Assembly (NCBI GenBank): GCA_014885115.2
Contig: WKLE02000416.1
Coordinates: 1-30,840, forward strand
Source of the DNA: Asterionellopsis glacialis
Taxonomy: Eukaryota; Bacillariophyta; Plagiogrammaphyceae; Rhaphoneidales; Asterionellopsidaceae
Direction of reading: 5' to 3'
Length of the DNA: 30,840 nt
Shown here: piece by piece, positions 19,401 through 29,903 of the stretch
Numbering within the stretch: the stretch's first letter is position 1
Layout of the letters: the number at the start of each line of letters is the position of its first letter
Position numbers and translations under genes: made by a program
Notes under the pieces: generated by a model
Told to the model about the DNA's origin: nothing
Seen by the model: only the letters and a program-made list of their open reading frames with translations
Databases searched by the model: none

Positions 19401-21451
19401 TTAGACACCAGGTTTCTCACATCCAGGCCTGACATAGTACCAGAAATTCAAAAAACCGCAAGTAACGTAGTAAGCAGCAAGGGCGTAGAGGGTTGTCTGG
19501 GGAGCGTCGACCGAAATAGCAACACCAAACATAGCAGGAATCACAAATGCACCGTAAGAGGCAATGGCACTTGACCATCCCAAGACTGGTCCTGCGAGTT
19601 CCTTGCAAAACAAGACTCCGATGGTACGGAATGTGGTTCCGTTCATAGCTCCAACCGTAAAGAACAAGTTGAGGAATAAGAAGACGAACCATCCAAAGAT
19701 TTCTTCAGGTTTGTCAAGTTCTCCTGCCTTTTGGACAACGATTCCTGCGCCAATGGCGGCAGCGGTGCACCAGACGATAAGAATCATAGTCACATTGGCG
19801 CCACCATACTTGTCGGCCAAGATGCCTCCAATGGGTCTGATGAGGGATCCAACACAAGCACCCATCCATGAGTACGAGAAAACACTGGGGGCGTTCGGGT
19901 TGACAATTTCTCCTACTCCCCAGGAACCGCCTGATACCAGGCACTCATCCTCGTTGCCACCTGCAGTGAAATCTTCATCAATAGTACATCCATCAACATT
20001 GATGTATCCAAACAAATCCTTAATTAGCTTCGGGAATGCTCCAGAAAAGCCAATAAAACTTCCAAAAGACATGATGTAAAGCCAAGTCATGATCCAGGTG
20101 TGCTTGTCTTTAAAGATCCTGGCCTGATCTCTTAGCTTAGTTTTGACGGGCGCAGGGCTGAGGTACCACATGAAAAGGTGCTCAAGTATGGCAGCCAAGA
20201 AAACAAGAAAAAACTTGTGACCTGCAAAAAGAAGGATAAAAAGAATGTTGTCAGAGACTTGAAAAAGCGACAATATGAAATGCTATATGGAAGAATGGTT
20301 GTTCTTTGAAGACTTACCAACTTTTCCTCCAGCAGAAGAAGTGAAAACGTCTGCGTCTCTCGTGGCAACAAGCGTGATAACTGCAACAAATGCAGCACCC
20401 AGTGCAACGCACTCCAACCAGTAGAAATAGATCAAATTCCAGATTGTTTCATTCTTTCCTTCATGGTTACCATGAGCTGGGTTGTTTGACATCCAGAAGA
20501 AGGCTCCTACGGCGCTGAGTCCACAGATGGGCCACCAAAACCAACCAGCGTGGTTCGGCCATCCATCAGTGAAGTCAGACATGGGTGCCTTGCCAAAAGC
20601 TCCTCCCATGCATAATGGAACAAGGAGCTGAGTAGCTGATACACCAAGGTTTCCAAGACCACCATTGTAACCAAGAGCCATCCCCTGCTTTGCCTTGGGG
20701 TATAGAAAGGACATATTACTCATGGACGATGCAAAAGCACCACCACCAACTCCGCTTAAGACGGCACATACCAAAAGGAATGTGAAGGGTACGTCTTTGT
20801 TCTTGAGGCCAGCTGAGATCATGATCATGGGGATCATTAAGAGAATACTTGTGTTGTACACAACATTACGGCCTCCAGAAATCTGAGTCATGAAGGAGTT
20901 AGGGATGCGGAGTGTTCCTCCAGAAAGACCAGCAATAGCAGGGAGGGTATATAAAAGAGCTTTGTACTCTTTTCCAGTGGGTGATCCAAAGTCAGAGAAA
21001 GGATAGAGACCACTATCCTCGTCGTGCATCTCTTGGATCTTCGCAACGATGACTGACCAAGAAAGCCAAACGCCGAAAGCGCAAAGAAGGTTAGGAATAC
21101 TAACCAGAAGATTACGAAAAGCAATCTTTCCACCATCACCCTGTCATCGTAAAAGAAGCAAAATAAGTTATGTGAGAAACTGTGCAGATAGCTCTAATTA
21201 CAAGAGCAGATAAAGTGGCAAACGTTAATTCGAAAGCTTACATTCCATTGCTTTTCCTCTTCGGGATGCCAAGAAGCAAGTTTGATCTCGGGGAGAGGAA
21301 ACCATCCAAGAGAAGCTTCGATCGAAGCTAGCTCGGCTGGTGTTTCTTCTTTGTTGTCATCCCAGTTTTCTTCGACTTCAACTAGGTCCAAGTTTTTGGT
21401 ACCTTCATCGACGCTTGCTTCTTCAGCGATTTCTTCGGGTGTGGGAGCCAT
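19401..21451 (-). CDS. NarK-type nitrate/nitrite transporter (NNP family, MFS)
   Basis: Three exons (21451-21242, 21140-20318 and 20221-19401; introns of 101 and 96 bp, GT-AG) encode 617 residues in frame. After an acidic cytosolic N-terminus of about 75 residues the protein matches the NNP nitrate/nitrite porter family of major-facilitator transporters. It has FRNLLVSIPNLL (78-89), TLRIPNSF (146-153, R148), ASSMSNMSFLYPKAKQG (207-223), the nitrate signature GYNGGLGNLGVSATQLLVP (227-245), SLIRPIGG (470-477, R473) and the second signature GAMNGTTFRTIG (535-546). R148 and R473 correspond to the two substrate-binding arginines known in bacterial NarK. The motifs resemble bacterial NarK/NarU more than eukaryotic NRT2. 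A large insertion lies between about 410 and 455. The gene probably moves nitrate or nitrite across the plasma or an organelle membrane; direction and location are unknown. Confidence 0.88.
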
Positions 21452-22924
21452 TGTAGGAGTTCTATATTACAATCTCCTGCTAGGGTTTTATTGCAATTTT
21501 TCCTAACTCAAGAAAAAAATGAAATCATTGATTTCTATCGGAAAAAACAAGATTTGATATTTGCATTATTATTTTTTCTTCAGCAGAAAATATTTTTTTA
21601 AAAATCTGTTGTTCAAGTTCCGGCGGCTTGGACTGGTATCGTCCGAGACGAATTAGAACATCGTAAAAATTGCATACAGGAATGAGAATCTGAACTTCCG
21701 GAACCAAACGATGTGTCTACTATCAAGTGTCGTACTCTACCAGGAATACGTTTGCATTGTTTGTTTTGATTGTATCAGCTAGTCTGGAAATGATTCTTTT
21801 CAATTGGTGGGACACAGTTCTACGCTAATCTGTATCACCGGTCACATCGAACATTAAAAATTTTTCGGACAAAGAATCTTGTGTATCTTTGATCCCTGCT
21901 TCACCAATGAAAACAACTGTTTGAAACTAAAAAAATCGATAAGTAAATAATGATTTAAGAATTTGTAACCAATCAAACTGTAAAGAAATCTATACATAAT
22001 TAATTAATTTAAATGGTTCAGAATTTCAATGTAAATCTTGATCCTTGTGAAAACAACTTCACAGGTTTCACTTACTCATTTTCACATACGTTGAAGTAAG
22101 TACACCTGTCGCATTGTGTGATGCTTCCAGAACTTAAATTATTCCTTTTGGTACAGTACCAGCATACGTATATTTCAACATAAGAGTGGATTGTGCTACC
22201 TGATAATTAGTTTTATGACGTCATGTGGTATATACAAGGGAAATATCATTATTTGTAAATACCTTGAATAATTGTCTAATTTCGCCATTTCGATACATAA
22301 TAATTTTAGCCAGGAAGTTCGGGAGCTTTAGAAGTTGTACCTCCTGTTACGAGTATATTACGTGTCACGCCGTCTGTCACGCTCATTGACATGCTTAGAT
22401 ACAATACGTTACCAAAAAGTCAGCTTTCTGCTATTTGCATTCTTACCAGTATGTAGCTTTCCTGTACCCAGGTACCTGGTACTGGTACATGGAATTTTCA
22501 ACTTGCTATCGGTACAATCGAAATTATAAAAGGTAACTGGTACAAGCTTCTGTACATGTACTGGTTACAACGTGGGATTCTACCTGTTCCTCATTCTTGT
22601 ATGTACCATTTACCCTGGTATGACAAGATGGAAGATACCTGTGACTAATACTGTACCTGGTACCTAGTACAGTACTCCGTATCAGACAATTATTTAGCCA
22701 AAAAGTTCCCCAAACGTGAAGGAACTTGTTCTGTTGGCACTTCTCATAGCAGATGACAATAAACACTTGGAAACTCGGGGAGTGATAATTTTATCAATGC
22801 TCAACTGGAGGAGTCGACAAAAGGAGCAAGAAAAAATGTTAAAGAGTGCAACTGTAAAGAACTAATAAATTTTGATCATGATGAGACAAAAAACAAAACG
22901 AGAAAACATGAATGTACTGACATT
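21452..22924. other. Upstream region of the nitrate/nitrite transporter
   Basis: No gene was recognised. The first several hundred bases presumably hold the transporter promoter. A perfect TGACGTCA lies at 22216-22223. A dense cluster of GTAC/GGTACC words lies at 22466-22680, with GGTACC at 22471 and 22659. CpG becomes rare from about 22920 onward, where transposon-like sequence seems to begin. Confidence 0.45.
22216..22223. promoter_or_regulatory. CRE-like bZIP palindrome TGACGTCA
   Basis: TGACGTCA is the classic palindromic site for bZIP/CREB-type factors. In diatoms, bZIP proteins including aureochromes bind the TGACGT core, which is established knowledge. Here it lies about 765 bases upstream of the transporter start codon. 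One 8-mer is weak evidence, and regulation of this gene by it is inference. Confidence 0.3.
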
Positions 22925-23945
22925 ATACTAGGCATTAGTATCTTTGTGTTGGTGAGGTTAGGACTACAATAAAAATTATACAACTTCCATAATAAACTCC
23001 AGACTTGATATATTAGGTAAAACAGTGCACACAATTTTGTAAAGCTTGGAATTACTTATTTTTGGGGACCCTTTTGCAATGCTGCCTTAAACAACTTTGC
23101 TTGTTGAATGATGCCATAGAATCAAAAATTAATATTGAGATTCTGGATTCTGGATTTGATGGTAAGCAAAAGGCATTTTTTTAAGCTTAAAATTGCTTAT
23201 TCTTGTAGGTCAATTTTTCAAGCCTGTTGACCTTTATTGGTCATTGATACTTATTGATATGTGTGGACTGTATTATGATTAAAGGATTCAGTATTTATTA
23301 ATGTGTTTGGACTTTGTCATGAGTGAAGGGCTCATTTATTATAGTATGTTAACTGAAAAAATATATATTGGACGTGTTTCTAGGATCATCTGGTGGTGTT
23401 TCCAGGATCAGGTGAACAACCACCAGTTTGCCATTTTTTTTCTGAAGAGCTCTCATAATCATAGAATGCAGCAATCAATATACACTGATGTATGTCTACA
23501 GAGTATACAGTCTATACCTTAGTTGTTGATTACTGGGTGATTACTTGGTAATTACTGGGTAATTGGCCTAATTACTCAAAAGTGCATCTGGTAATGTAAA
23601 TTACCCAGTAATGGTAACCATTTTATATACATATATATACATGTATAAAACCTACTTCTTAGTAATTATGGGGTATGATCAAAAATATTACGACCAATAG
23701 ATGGTTTGTAGTGACAGTACTGGGATTTATTCAACCAATCAGCTTTCATAATTATCAATCAAAGAATCAATTGCAAGGAAGAACATTTCCAAATCTATGT
23801 GCAGATATCTGCATTTGGTATGGTCAGCTTTAGAATTCAAAAACATTGGTTACTGTTGTCAACAAAAGTGATGTGGTTACATTGCTAATCATTTGTTGTG
23901 GCTACAGCTGCACTACTATTTTTTGCAGAGGGGTGACTGATAACA
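22925..23945. other. CpG-poor flank 5' of the hAT-like transposase
   Basis: About 1 kb with only two CpG dinucleotides and no credible frame, consistent with the 5' non-coding part of an old transposon. Two diverged, adjacent direct copies of about 43 bp lie near 23249-23291 and 23296-23338 (TTATT...TGGACT...ATGA). A set of TTACTGGGTAATT-like repeats lies at 23529-23612. I could not define the element's outer terminus. Confidence 0.4.
23529..23612. repeat. TTACTGGGTAATT repeats in direct and inverted orientation
   Basis: Three direct, slightly varied copies of TTACTGGGTAATT lie at about 23530-23565, and one inverted copy (AATTACCCAGTAAT) at 23599-23612. The inverted arms can form a hairpin. 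The position about 330 bases before the transposase start would suit subterminal transposase-binding repeats. No matching sequence was seen at the right end of the hAT-like coding region. Confidence 0.5.
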
Positions 23946-25767
23946 ATGGCAGCTCAATACGATGCTGATGATGGTTCAAGCCAGAGCAGTGGTGGTGAAG
24001 AAGAAGAAGACATAGATGAGGAGCCCATAATGCCACCTCCCATACATACTGTTTGGGATGATACTGAAAAGTGCCAGATGGCAAGGGGTGGGAACGCCTG
24101 TGATGTGGATTACATTTCTGGTGGGGTCCCTAACCACTCAATAGCACTTCACCATCTTGCCAAGGTAAAAGGTGAGAATGTGAAATTGTGCAAAACAATA
24201 TTACTACTTCCCCACTTGTATTGTTACCAGGACTTATACAAAGCTAGTGTGCAGAAGAAGTTGGCACAGAAAAGGGCACAGAAGCAAATTGAAGATACTC
24301 TTAGGGCCAGTCAAGATGTAAGTACACAAAGTCTTGTGTCAAGCAAACAAAAGAGATATAGAAGTGGCCCTGCTAACTCAACAGCATCAATTTCTAATTC
24401 TTCTTCTATATTTGAAGTTCAAGACCAGCAGGTTCATCAAGAGCAACATTATATGACTAGCATTTCAATGCTGAGAATGTCTCCCAAAAGCAGAGGAATC
24501 ATTGGTGCCGGTACAACAACAAAAATTACAGCAGACAATGCAACCATTTAGTGCCATCATCAGTGGCAATTCTTTGTCTTCAAAATCATGCCTTCACAAG
24601 TCATATGAAGCAAATTTGGATGTGGCAATTGCTGATCTGTGCCATTCTGATGGATTATCATTTAGACTTGGTAAAAGTAGGCAAATTTGACAAAGCATAT
24701 GTCTTGCAAGATTGGTGGGCAGTGGTTATGTACCTCCGAAGAGGCACAGGGTTGCAGGAGAATTGTTGAATATTAATTATGATGAGTGTTGTAGGAGAAA
24801 TGAGAAGGACCTGACAGAAGAAGTGGATACTTTTGGTTTGTCATTTCTAGGAGATGGTGCTACAATTAAGAAGATACTATTTATCAACATTATTGGAGTA
24901 GGTACAACATCATGCATCCATGGTGGTATTGGAGGTGGTGAATTGTACACTGCACATGGCTTTAGGAGGGAAAAAAATGCTACATATATTGCCAATAAAT
25001 TCCTTCCTCATCTACAAAAGCATGACCCTGTAAAGACCCAAATGGATGTCATATTTTTTGGTAGTGCAGCATTGCTACAAAAGGCAGGACAAATCTTGGC
25101 TGCCAGGTACCCATGAGTTACAGTACTTATGGCATTGAACACTACATTTCATTATTCTTTTCAGATGTTGGTAGGATACTAATCATAAAAAAGTTATGGA
25201 CAAGACAAAATAACTGTATAGAGTCTTTGGGTCTAGATCATTCCATGGGCCTTACTCACAATTCTTGATGCATGCAAAACTCAGCAACAAAAATCAACAA
25301 ATTGGTTTACTACATGCAACCACAGTATGATTTGCTAGCTTCTTTTACACAATGCATTGGGTTTTACAATTGAAGAATGCATTGAATGCAACAGTACATG
25401 GTCAGCCTCAAGCAGATCTCAACTCAAATAATACCATCATTACAAGAGCAGTTGAAGATGTTATCAATCCAAAGTTTTGGAAGCAGTTGTACTATGTCTT
25501 AAGCGCTTTGTAATCTGTACTCATTGCTTTAAGAGTTACAGATAGCAATGAGCCTACAATGGATAAGATATACTATCTCATTCATAAAACTATGGTGGCA
25601 ATACAACAAACATTGCAATATCTCAACAAAAGATCTGTACTTACTAGCAGATCAGAAAGGGATGAGGGGAAAATGGTTATGATTTTGAATTTTCTGGCCA
25701 TGAGGATGAAGTAGGTGCTGGCTTGGATGATAATAATGAAACAGAGGATGAAGACAATCAACAGCAT
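23946..25767 (+). pseudogene. hAT-superfamily (DUF659-like) transposase, 5' part, degenerate
   Basis: The first frame (23946-24551) opens with an acidic tail and then a decayed BED-type zinc-finger region (TVWDDTEKCQM...HHLAKVKGENVKLCK). Matching continues in other frames. 24600-24690 gives AIADLCHSDGLSFRLG. 24712-25116 gives GSGYVPPKRHRVAGELL and FLGDGATIKKILFINIIGV...NATYIANKFLPHL...DVIFFGSAALLQKAGQILAARYP, the typical DUF659 core. Downstream, at about 25260-25670, further pieces follow (HAKLSNKNQQIGLLHATTV, stop, FASFFYTMHWVLQLKNAL). The acid expected in the FF-D-GA motif is missing (FFGSA), and several stops and frameshifts are present, so the protein is inactive. The sequence breaks off at 25767, where the nested element begins, and resumes at 29904. 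Only about five CpG remain in 1.8 kb. Confidence 0.7.
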
Positions 25768-25788
25768 CACATAAATGGAAGTTGCCAT
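25768..25788 (+). repeat. Left terminal inverted repeat of the nested element
   Basis: 21 bp, identical to the reverse complement of 29883-29903. The T before it also matches on the other side, so the true end could be one base further out. Confidence 0.85.
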
Positions 25789-26271
25789 AATTATATTTTA
25801 ATATTATGAAATATAATACTAAATTTAGTATTATCATCTATGTTTTCCATTATATTGCTATTATCATAATGCAAAAAACTGTTATATTCATGCATTATAT
25901 AATGCAACAACATTTTATTACTTTTGTACTCCATCATGGACTGGCCAACTCCCCTCATAAACCCATTATATTTTATTTTCACCATTGAATTATTAATTTT
26001 TAATTTCATAATATGATCTTAATATATAATGGTACATCTGGGACTCTTTTCTCTCTTTATATCCAGGTTATTTTACATGTTGCCTATCATTTCTCCCTTT
26101 TTGTGGACTATAACTACTCAAAGTGGTCCTGCTATTCCCTTTTCTTCTCGACATGTACCCTCCAAATGGCATCTTCTCCTAGAGCCCACTCTCTCTCTAA
26201 GGCCCTCTTCTTCTCTCTGACATACGTTTGCACAACAGTTCTCAACTTATTTGTCCCTGTTACAAAATACA

Positions 26272-29200
26272 ATGCCTGGATCTTACATTTGTGACCAACG
26301 TGGGAAATCCCTATCCAGCAGAAACAATCTTGAAAGACACCTTATATTCCACTGCAACAACAAGGTGAACAATTCTCACACTACTGACCGTATAGAAGGT
26401 GGTGGTCTGTCTGATGATGGGATTCCTAAGGTTTACAGCATTGAGGATAGTGCTAATCATGATTCACCCTACAGTTCAGACGAGAATGGCTCTCAAAATG
26501 ATGATGCTTTTCTTTCTTCCAGTTTTCTTCCAAATAGCCCTGATTGTCTCTGAGGATTCCCAAAACTGCGCTAACAGAAAGGCCTTAGATGATTTTTCTG
26601 TTTTTAACATGAATACACAGGATGCTATTCATAGTGTAATGAATTGTCAAGATCACACTCACTCGTTACTGACCAAACAATTAAATGATTTAATCATTGA
26701 TAATTATGGTAGTGACAAATTACATTCTTCAGATTGCTCAGTGGGCAATTCTCTTTCCTCTCAGCATGATCTTAGTGATGTAGAAGAATGTTTTGTACAT
26801 GACAATCATTATCTAGTACATGAACAAATTGACCATTTGGACAATCAATGTACAAACTCCCCCTCACCTATTATTGACCCATGTAAAGCAAAGCTATTAC
26901 ATCTAATCACTCAATTCTCCACCCCCCTCCATTCCTTTCCCAAATTTGTTAAATGGGCAGATGATTGTAAACGCTCCTCTACCTACAATACCTCATAGCC
27001 CACTTGTTTTCATACTGCTGTTTCAAAATTAATATCGCATCACTCCATGGAACATCATCAATCAGAAGTTACACAAGTTGCTATTGCTGGTTTACCTCCT
27101 GTCAAAGTTTGTAAGTTTCCCTTTTTAAAAAATATCAAACATCTCCTAAAAAATCCTGTAATCATGGCAAACTACGTATGGAAATACGATGGAACATTGT
27201 CTTACTATGGTGAGATCGACACCGGATCATGGTGGCATAACACAGAGAATCTTCTACAAGAGAGACTCATATATCATCAAGTAAATCCCAAAAACCATAA
27301 GCTGTGCCCCATTATATTTTTTATTGATGGCACGCACTGCAATTGGAATGTTCCAATTGCAGGTGGAACCAGTACTCTGCTTTGTTGGAAACATATCGTT
27401 GCAACAGAGAAAAAAATCATGTCCTGGTTTTTCCAAGGCCTTTTACCAACCAAACATCATACCCCAGCCAAAAGGAAAATGGGTAGGAAAGGAAGAGGTC
27501 TTAGGTCATCCTCCTCTCAGCTGTATCATGAGTGTCTACAAGTTATATTATCTGAACTCATAGAATTACAATCAACAGACAGAGAGAATGGCTGTGGGAC
27601 CAAATGCTTTGTTGCCTGACATGGATACCTCTTTTTGCATTTTGAATTATGTTTCATAATTGGTGACACAGTTGGCCATGATGCACTTTGTTGTCACTTT
27701 CAGATGTATTCAATGGAGACTCCAAAACCTTGCCGATCATGCAACATCACATAGGATAATTTGGACGATCCAACATTAGAATGTGTTTGGTCAACACGTG
27801 ATGGGATATATAACATTATCAACCAATGTATCCACAACATCACTAATGGAATCAGTATTGGACACAACAGGGAAGTTGCTCATCAACTTTCACATATACT
27901 TCACATACCAGTATTTCATGATGTGTTTTTTGGTACCAGTACTCATGGAATTCTAGGTGCCATGCCATTTGAAACTCTTCATTGTTTATGTTTGGGAATT
28001 ATGAAGTCTATCTTAAAGTGTTTGTTTAACTATATAGAACAAACACGTACCTCAAATGGAGAAACCACAAAGCACAAAGAGCATGCCTTTTAAAAATGAA
28101 GAGTTTGAATGTAGGGTACGCATTATTTCTCACCATGCAAAATGCCAGAGTAATAGGGACATGCCCAGGAGTGTTTTAAACACAGGAGTAACCACTCTAG
28201 CTGGTATACAAGGGCAAGAGTATGTCGGATTGTCCTTGTTAACAATAACTGCTTTAACAGGTATGCTCAGAGATACTTGTTTGGAAAAGAAATTTGCATC
28301 ATTGCTATGGTCAGGAATGGTGGTATATTCAAGCCTGACTAGGGCAGAGATACCAAAATTGGATATAGGCACAGAACGCAGTACGTCTGACAATCTAAAC
28401 AATGTTATTGCATCCTATGTCCTTCAGTATGTGGAGGTTTGTGGGCCACAACGATGGTATCATTTGCCTAGTTGTGGATCCAAGTCACAGAAACTCCATG
28501 GTCTCACCCACTTCCCCAAATAGATTGAGATGTATGGTACCACAGATAACTTTAATGGCACCTACCTAGAACGTCATCTCAAAACATTTATAAAACACCC
28601 AGCAAAACATACTAGAAAAACACATGCTGATTTTTCAGAGGACCTAGTGAACAGGTGGAGTGAGATTGCATCCATTTCTGATTATATTTCCCTTGCAGAA
28701 CCCATTGATTCAACAAATTGTATCCCAGTCAGTACTGGACCTGCCAATACCCACTATGATGAAATGGACAATCAAGTGGTAAATATAACCAAATCAGCAT
28801 TTTCTTTTCAGTGTCTTCATGCAAGAAATGAATGGTCAATGTATATTGAAAAAAAAAGGAAACCTGGGATCGGCCACCCGTATCTTGACATCAACCCTGC
28901 GCACAACGTGTGGAACTTTCAATATTCCCGCATCATGAGATGCATCCCAAAGGAATAAGAAGAGTTGATTGTCATTATGAACTGAGATCACATGGTGGAT
29001 CCAAAGCAGACAAAATTATAATGAGATGTAATCCCAATTACCACAGGAAGCCTTGGTTTGACTGGGTAGAAGTTGCCTATGAAGTAGAAGATGGTACTTC
29101 TGTTAATTATCCAAGCAGACTAATTCTCTGGTTAACATACATCAACGACAATAACTGTAGAGAGATACTTGCCTTGGTGCACTCCACCAATGATTATAGT

Positions 29201-29443
29201 ATACCCGAATATACTGATATGAAGCTATTCTCAATGGATGGGTTACATGACTCTACAAAGATTGTTGGTTATACCAATTCTATATCCAGAACCTGTTTTG
29301 TTCTTCCAGGTATCAATAGAAGAGTGCCATTTACAAGTGTAATTGACAAAGATATTTTTCAACGCACTGATTTTTTGTATATTCCATCTAAAAAAAGGTG
29401 GCATGAAATTGGAATCTTAGAGGCAATTGATACGTCTATTTGA
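26272..29443 (+). pseudogene. Plavaka-like DDE transposase, frameshifted
   Basis: Successive plus-strand pieces read as one broken transposase. A C2H2-type zinc finger at the N-terminus (YICDQRGKSLSSRNNLERHL, second cysteine replaced by arginine) starts near 26290. Next are KLLHLITQFSTPLHSFPKFVKWADD (about 26890-26960) and KNPVIMANYVWKYDG...YGEIDTGSWW (27150-27240). FIDGTHC (about 27320) probably holds the first catalytic aspartate. A frameshift within about 27350-27420 is followed by EPVLCFVGNISLQQRKK. IIGDTVGHDALCCH (about 27656-27700) carries a likely second acid. MPFETLHCLCLGIMKSILKCL (27961-28024) and further C-terminal pieces run to 29443. Stops and frame changes near 26998, 27619, 28093, 28523 and 28958 show that it is inactive. 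Family assignment to Plavaka/CACTA-like elements is from remembered motifs. Confidence 0.65.
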
Positions 29444-29509
29444 GCAAAAGATTTGCAACCGAATCATAATTATGATGTGGTGTTTGATGAAGATGATGAG
29501 GCAGTAGAA

Positions 29510-29553
29510 GTGCCTGTGTAGTAAGAATGGTGTGCCTGTGTAGTAAGAATGGT
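29510..29553. repeat. Tandem duplication, two 22-bp units
   Basis: Two perfect units of GTGCCTGTGTAGTAAGAATGGT stand in tandem (29510-29531 and 29532-29553), just after the 3' end of the Plavaka-like coding remnant. This is probably replication slippage after the gene lost function. Confidence 0.85.
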
Positions 29554-29676
29554 TACCATATGGTGTAAACAAGAACAAAAAAATGGTACACAAGAAAATA
29601 TTTTGCCAGATTTTCTTTCATAGAAAAAAATAAGTGATAACCCAAAAGAAATAAAAATCAGTAATAAAAAATAACA

Positions 29677-29790
29677 TTATGATAATGCTGTGCTTTTTGT
29701 TTCATAATACAATTTTTTTGATATAATAATGCTACACTTTTTGTATCATATTAGAATTTATCTAATATGATAATGCTTAGTTGTGCATTT
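29677..29790. repeat. Subterminal repeats near the right end of the nested element
   Basis: Three related units, each containing GATAATGCT or ATAATGCT and mostly CTTTTTGTWTCATA, lie at about 29677-29709, 29720-29754 and 29765-29790. A related inverted motif (ATTATCATAATGCAAAAA) lies near the left end at about 25860-25877. CACTA-type transposons carry such subterminal repeats as transposase-binding sites; the role here is inferred from position. Confidence 0.6.
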
Positions 29791-29882
29791 AATTGCTTGT
29801 TGTGGCACACTGGATTGGTTTTAGCTCTGTCAAATTTAACACAATTATTTGTATTATATTTTGAAATGAAAAATAAAATATA

Positions 29883-29903
29883 ATGGCAACTTCCATTTAT
29901 GTG
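29883..29903 (-). repeat. Right terminal inverted repeat of the nested element
   Basis: Exact inverted copy of 25768-25788. The hAT-like transposase sequence resumes immediately outside it. Confidence 0.85.

Larger units (their letters stand above)
25768..29903 (+). mobile_element. Plavaka/CACTA-like DNA transposon nested in the hAT-like element (4136 bp)
   Basis: The ends are perfect 21-bp inverted repeats, 25768-25788 and 29883-29903 (CACATAAATGGAAGTTGC...). The similarity continues imperfectly inward for about 30 further bases. The element carries transposase remnants on the plus strand and A/T-rich subterminal repeats at both ends. It interrupts the hAT-like coding sequence, whose 3' part follows directly at 29904. 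I saw no clear target-site duplication: the flanks read CAGCAT on the left and ACAAGG on the right. The terminus CACAT departs slightly from the canonical CACTA start. With about 35 CpG in 4.1 kb it is much less CpG-depleted than its host element, which fits a younger insertion. Confidence 0.75.
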
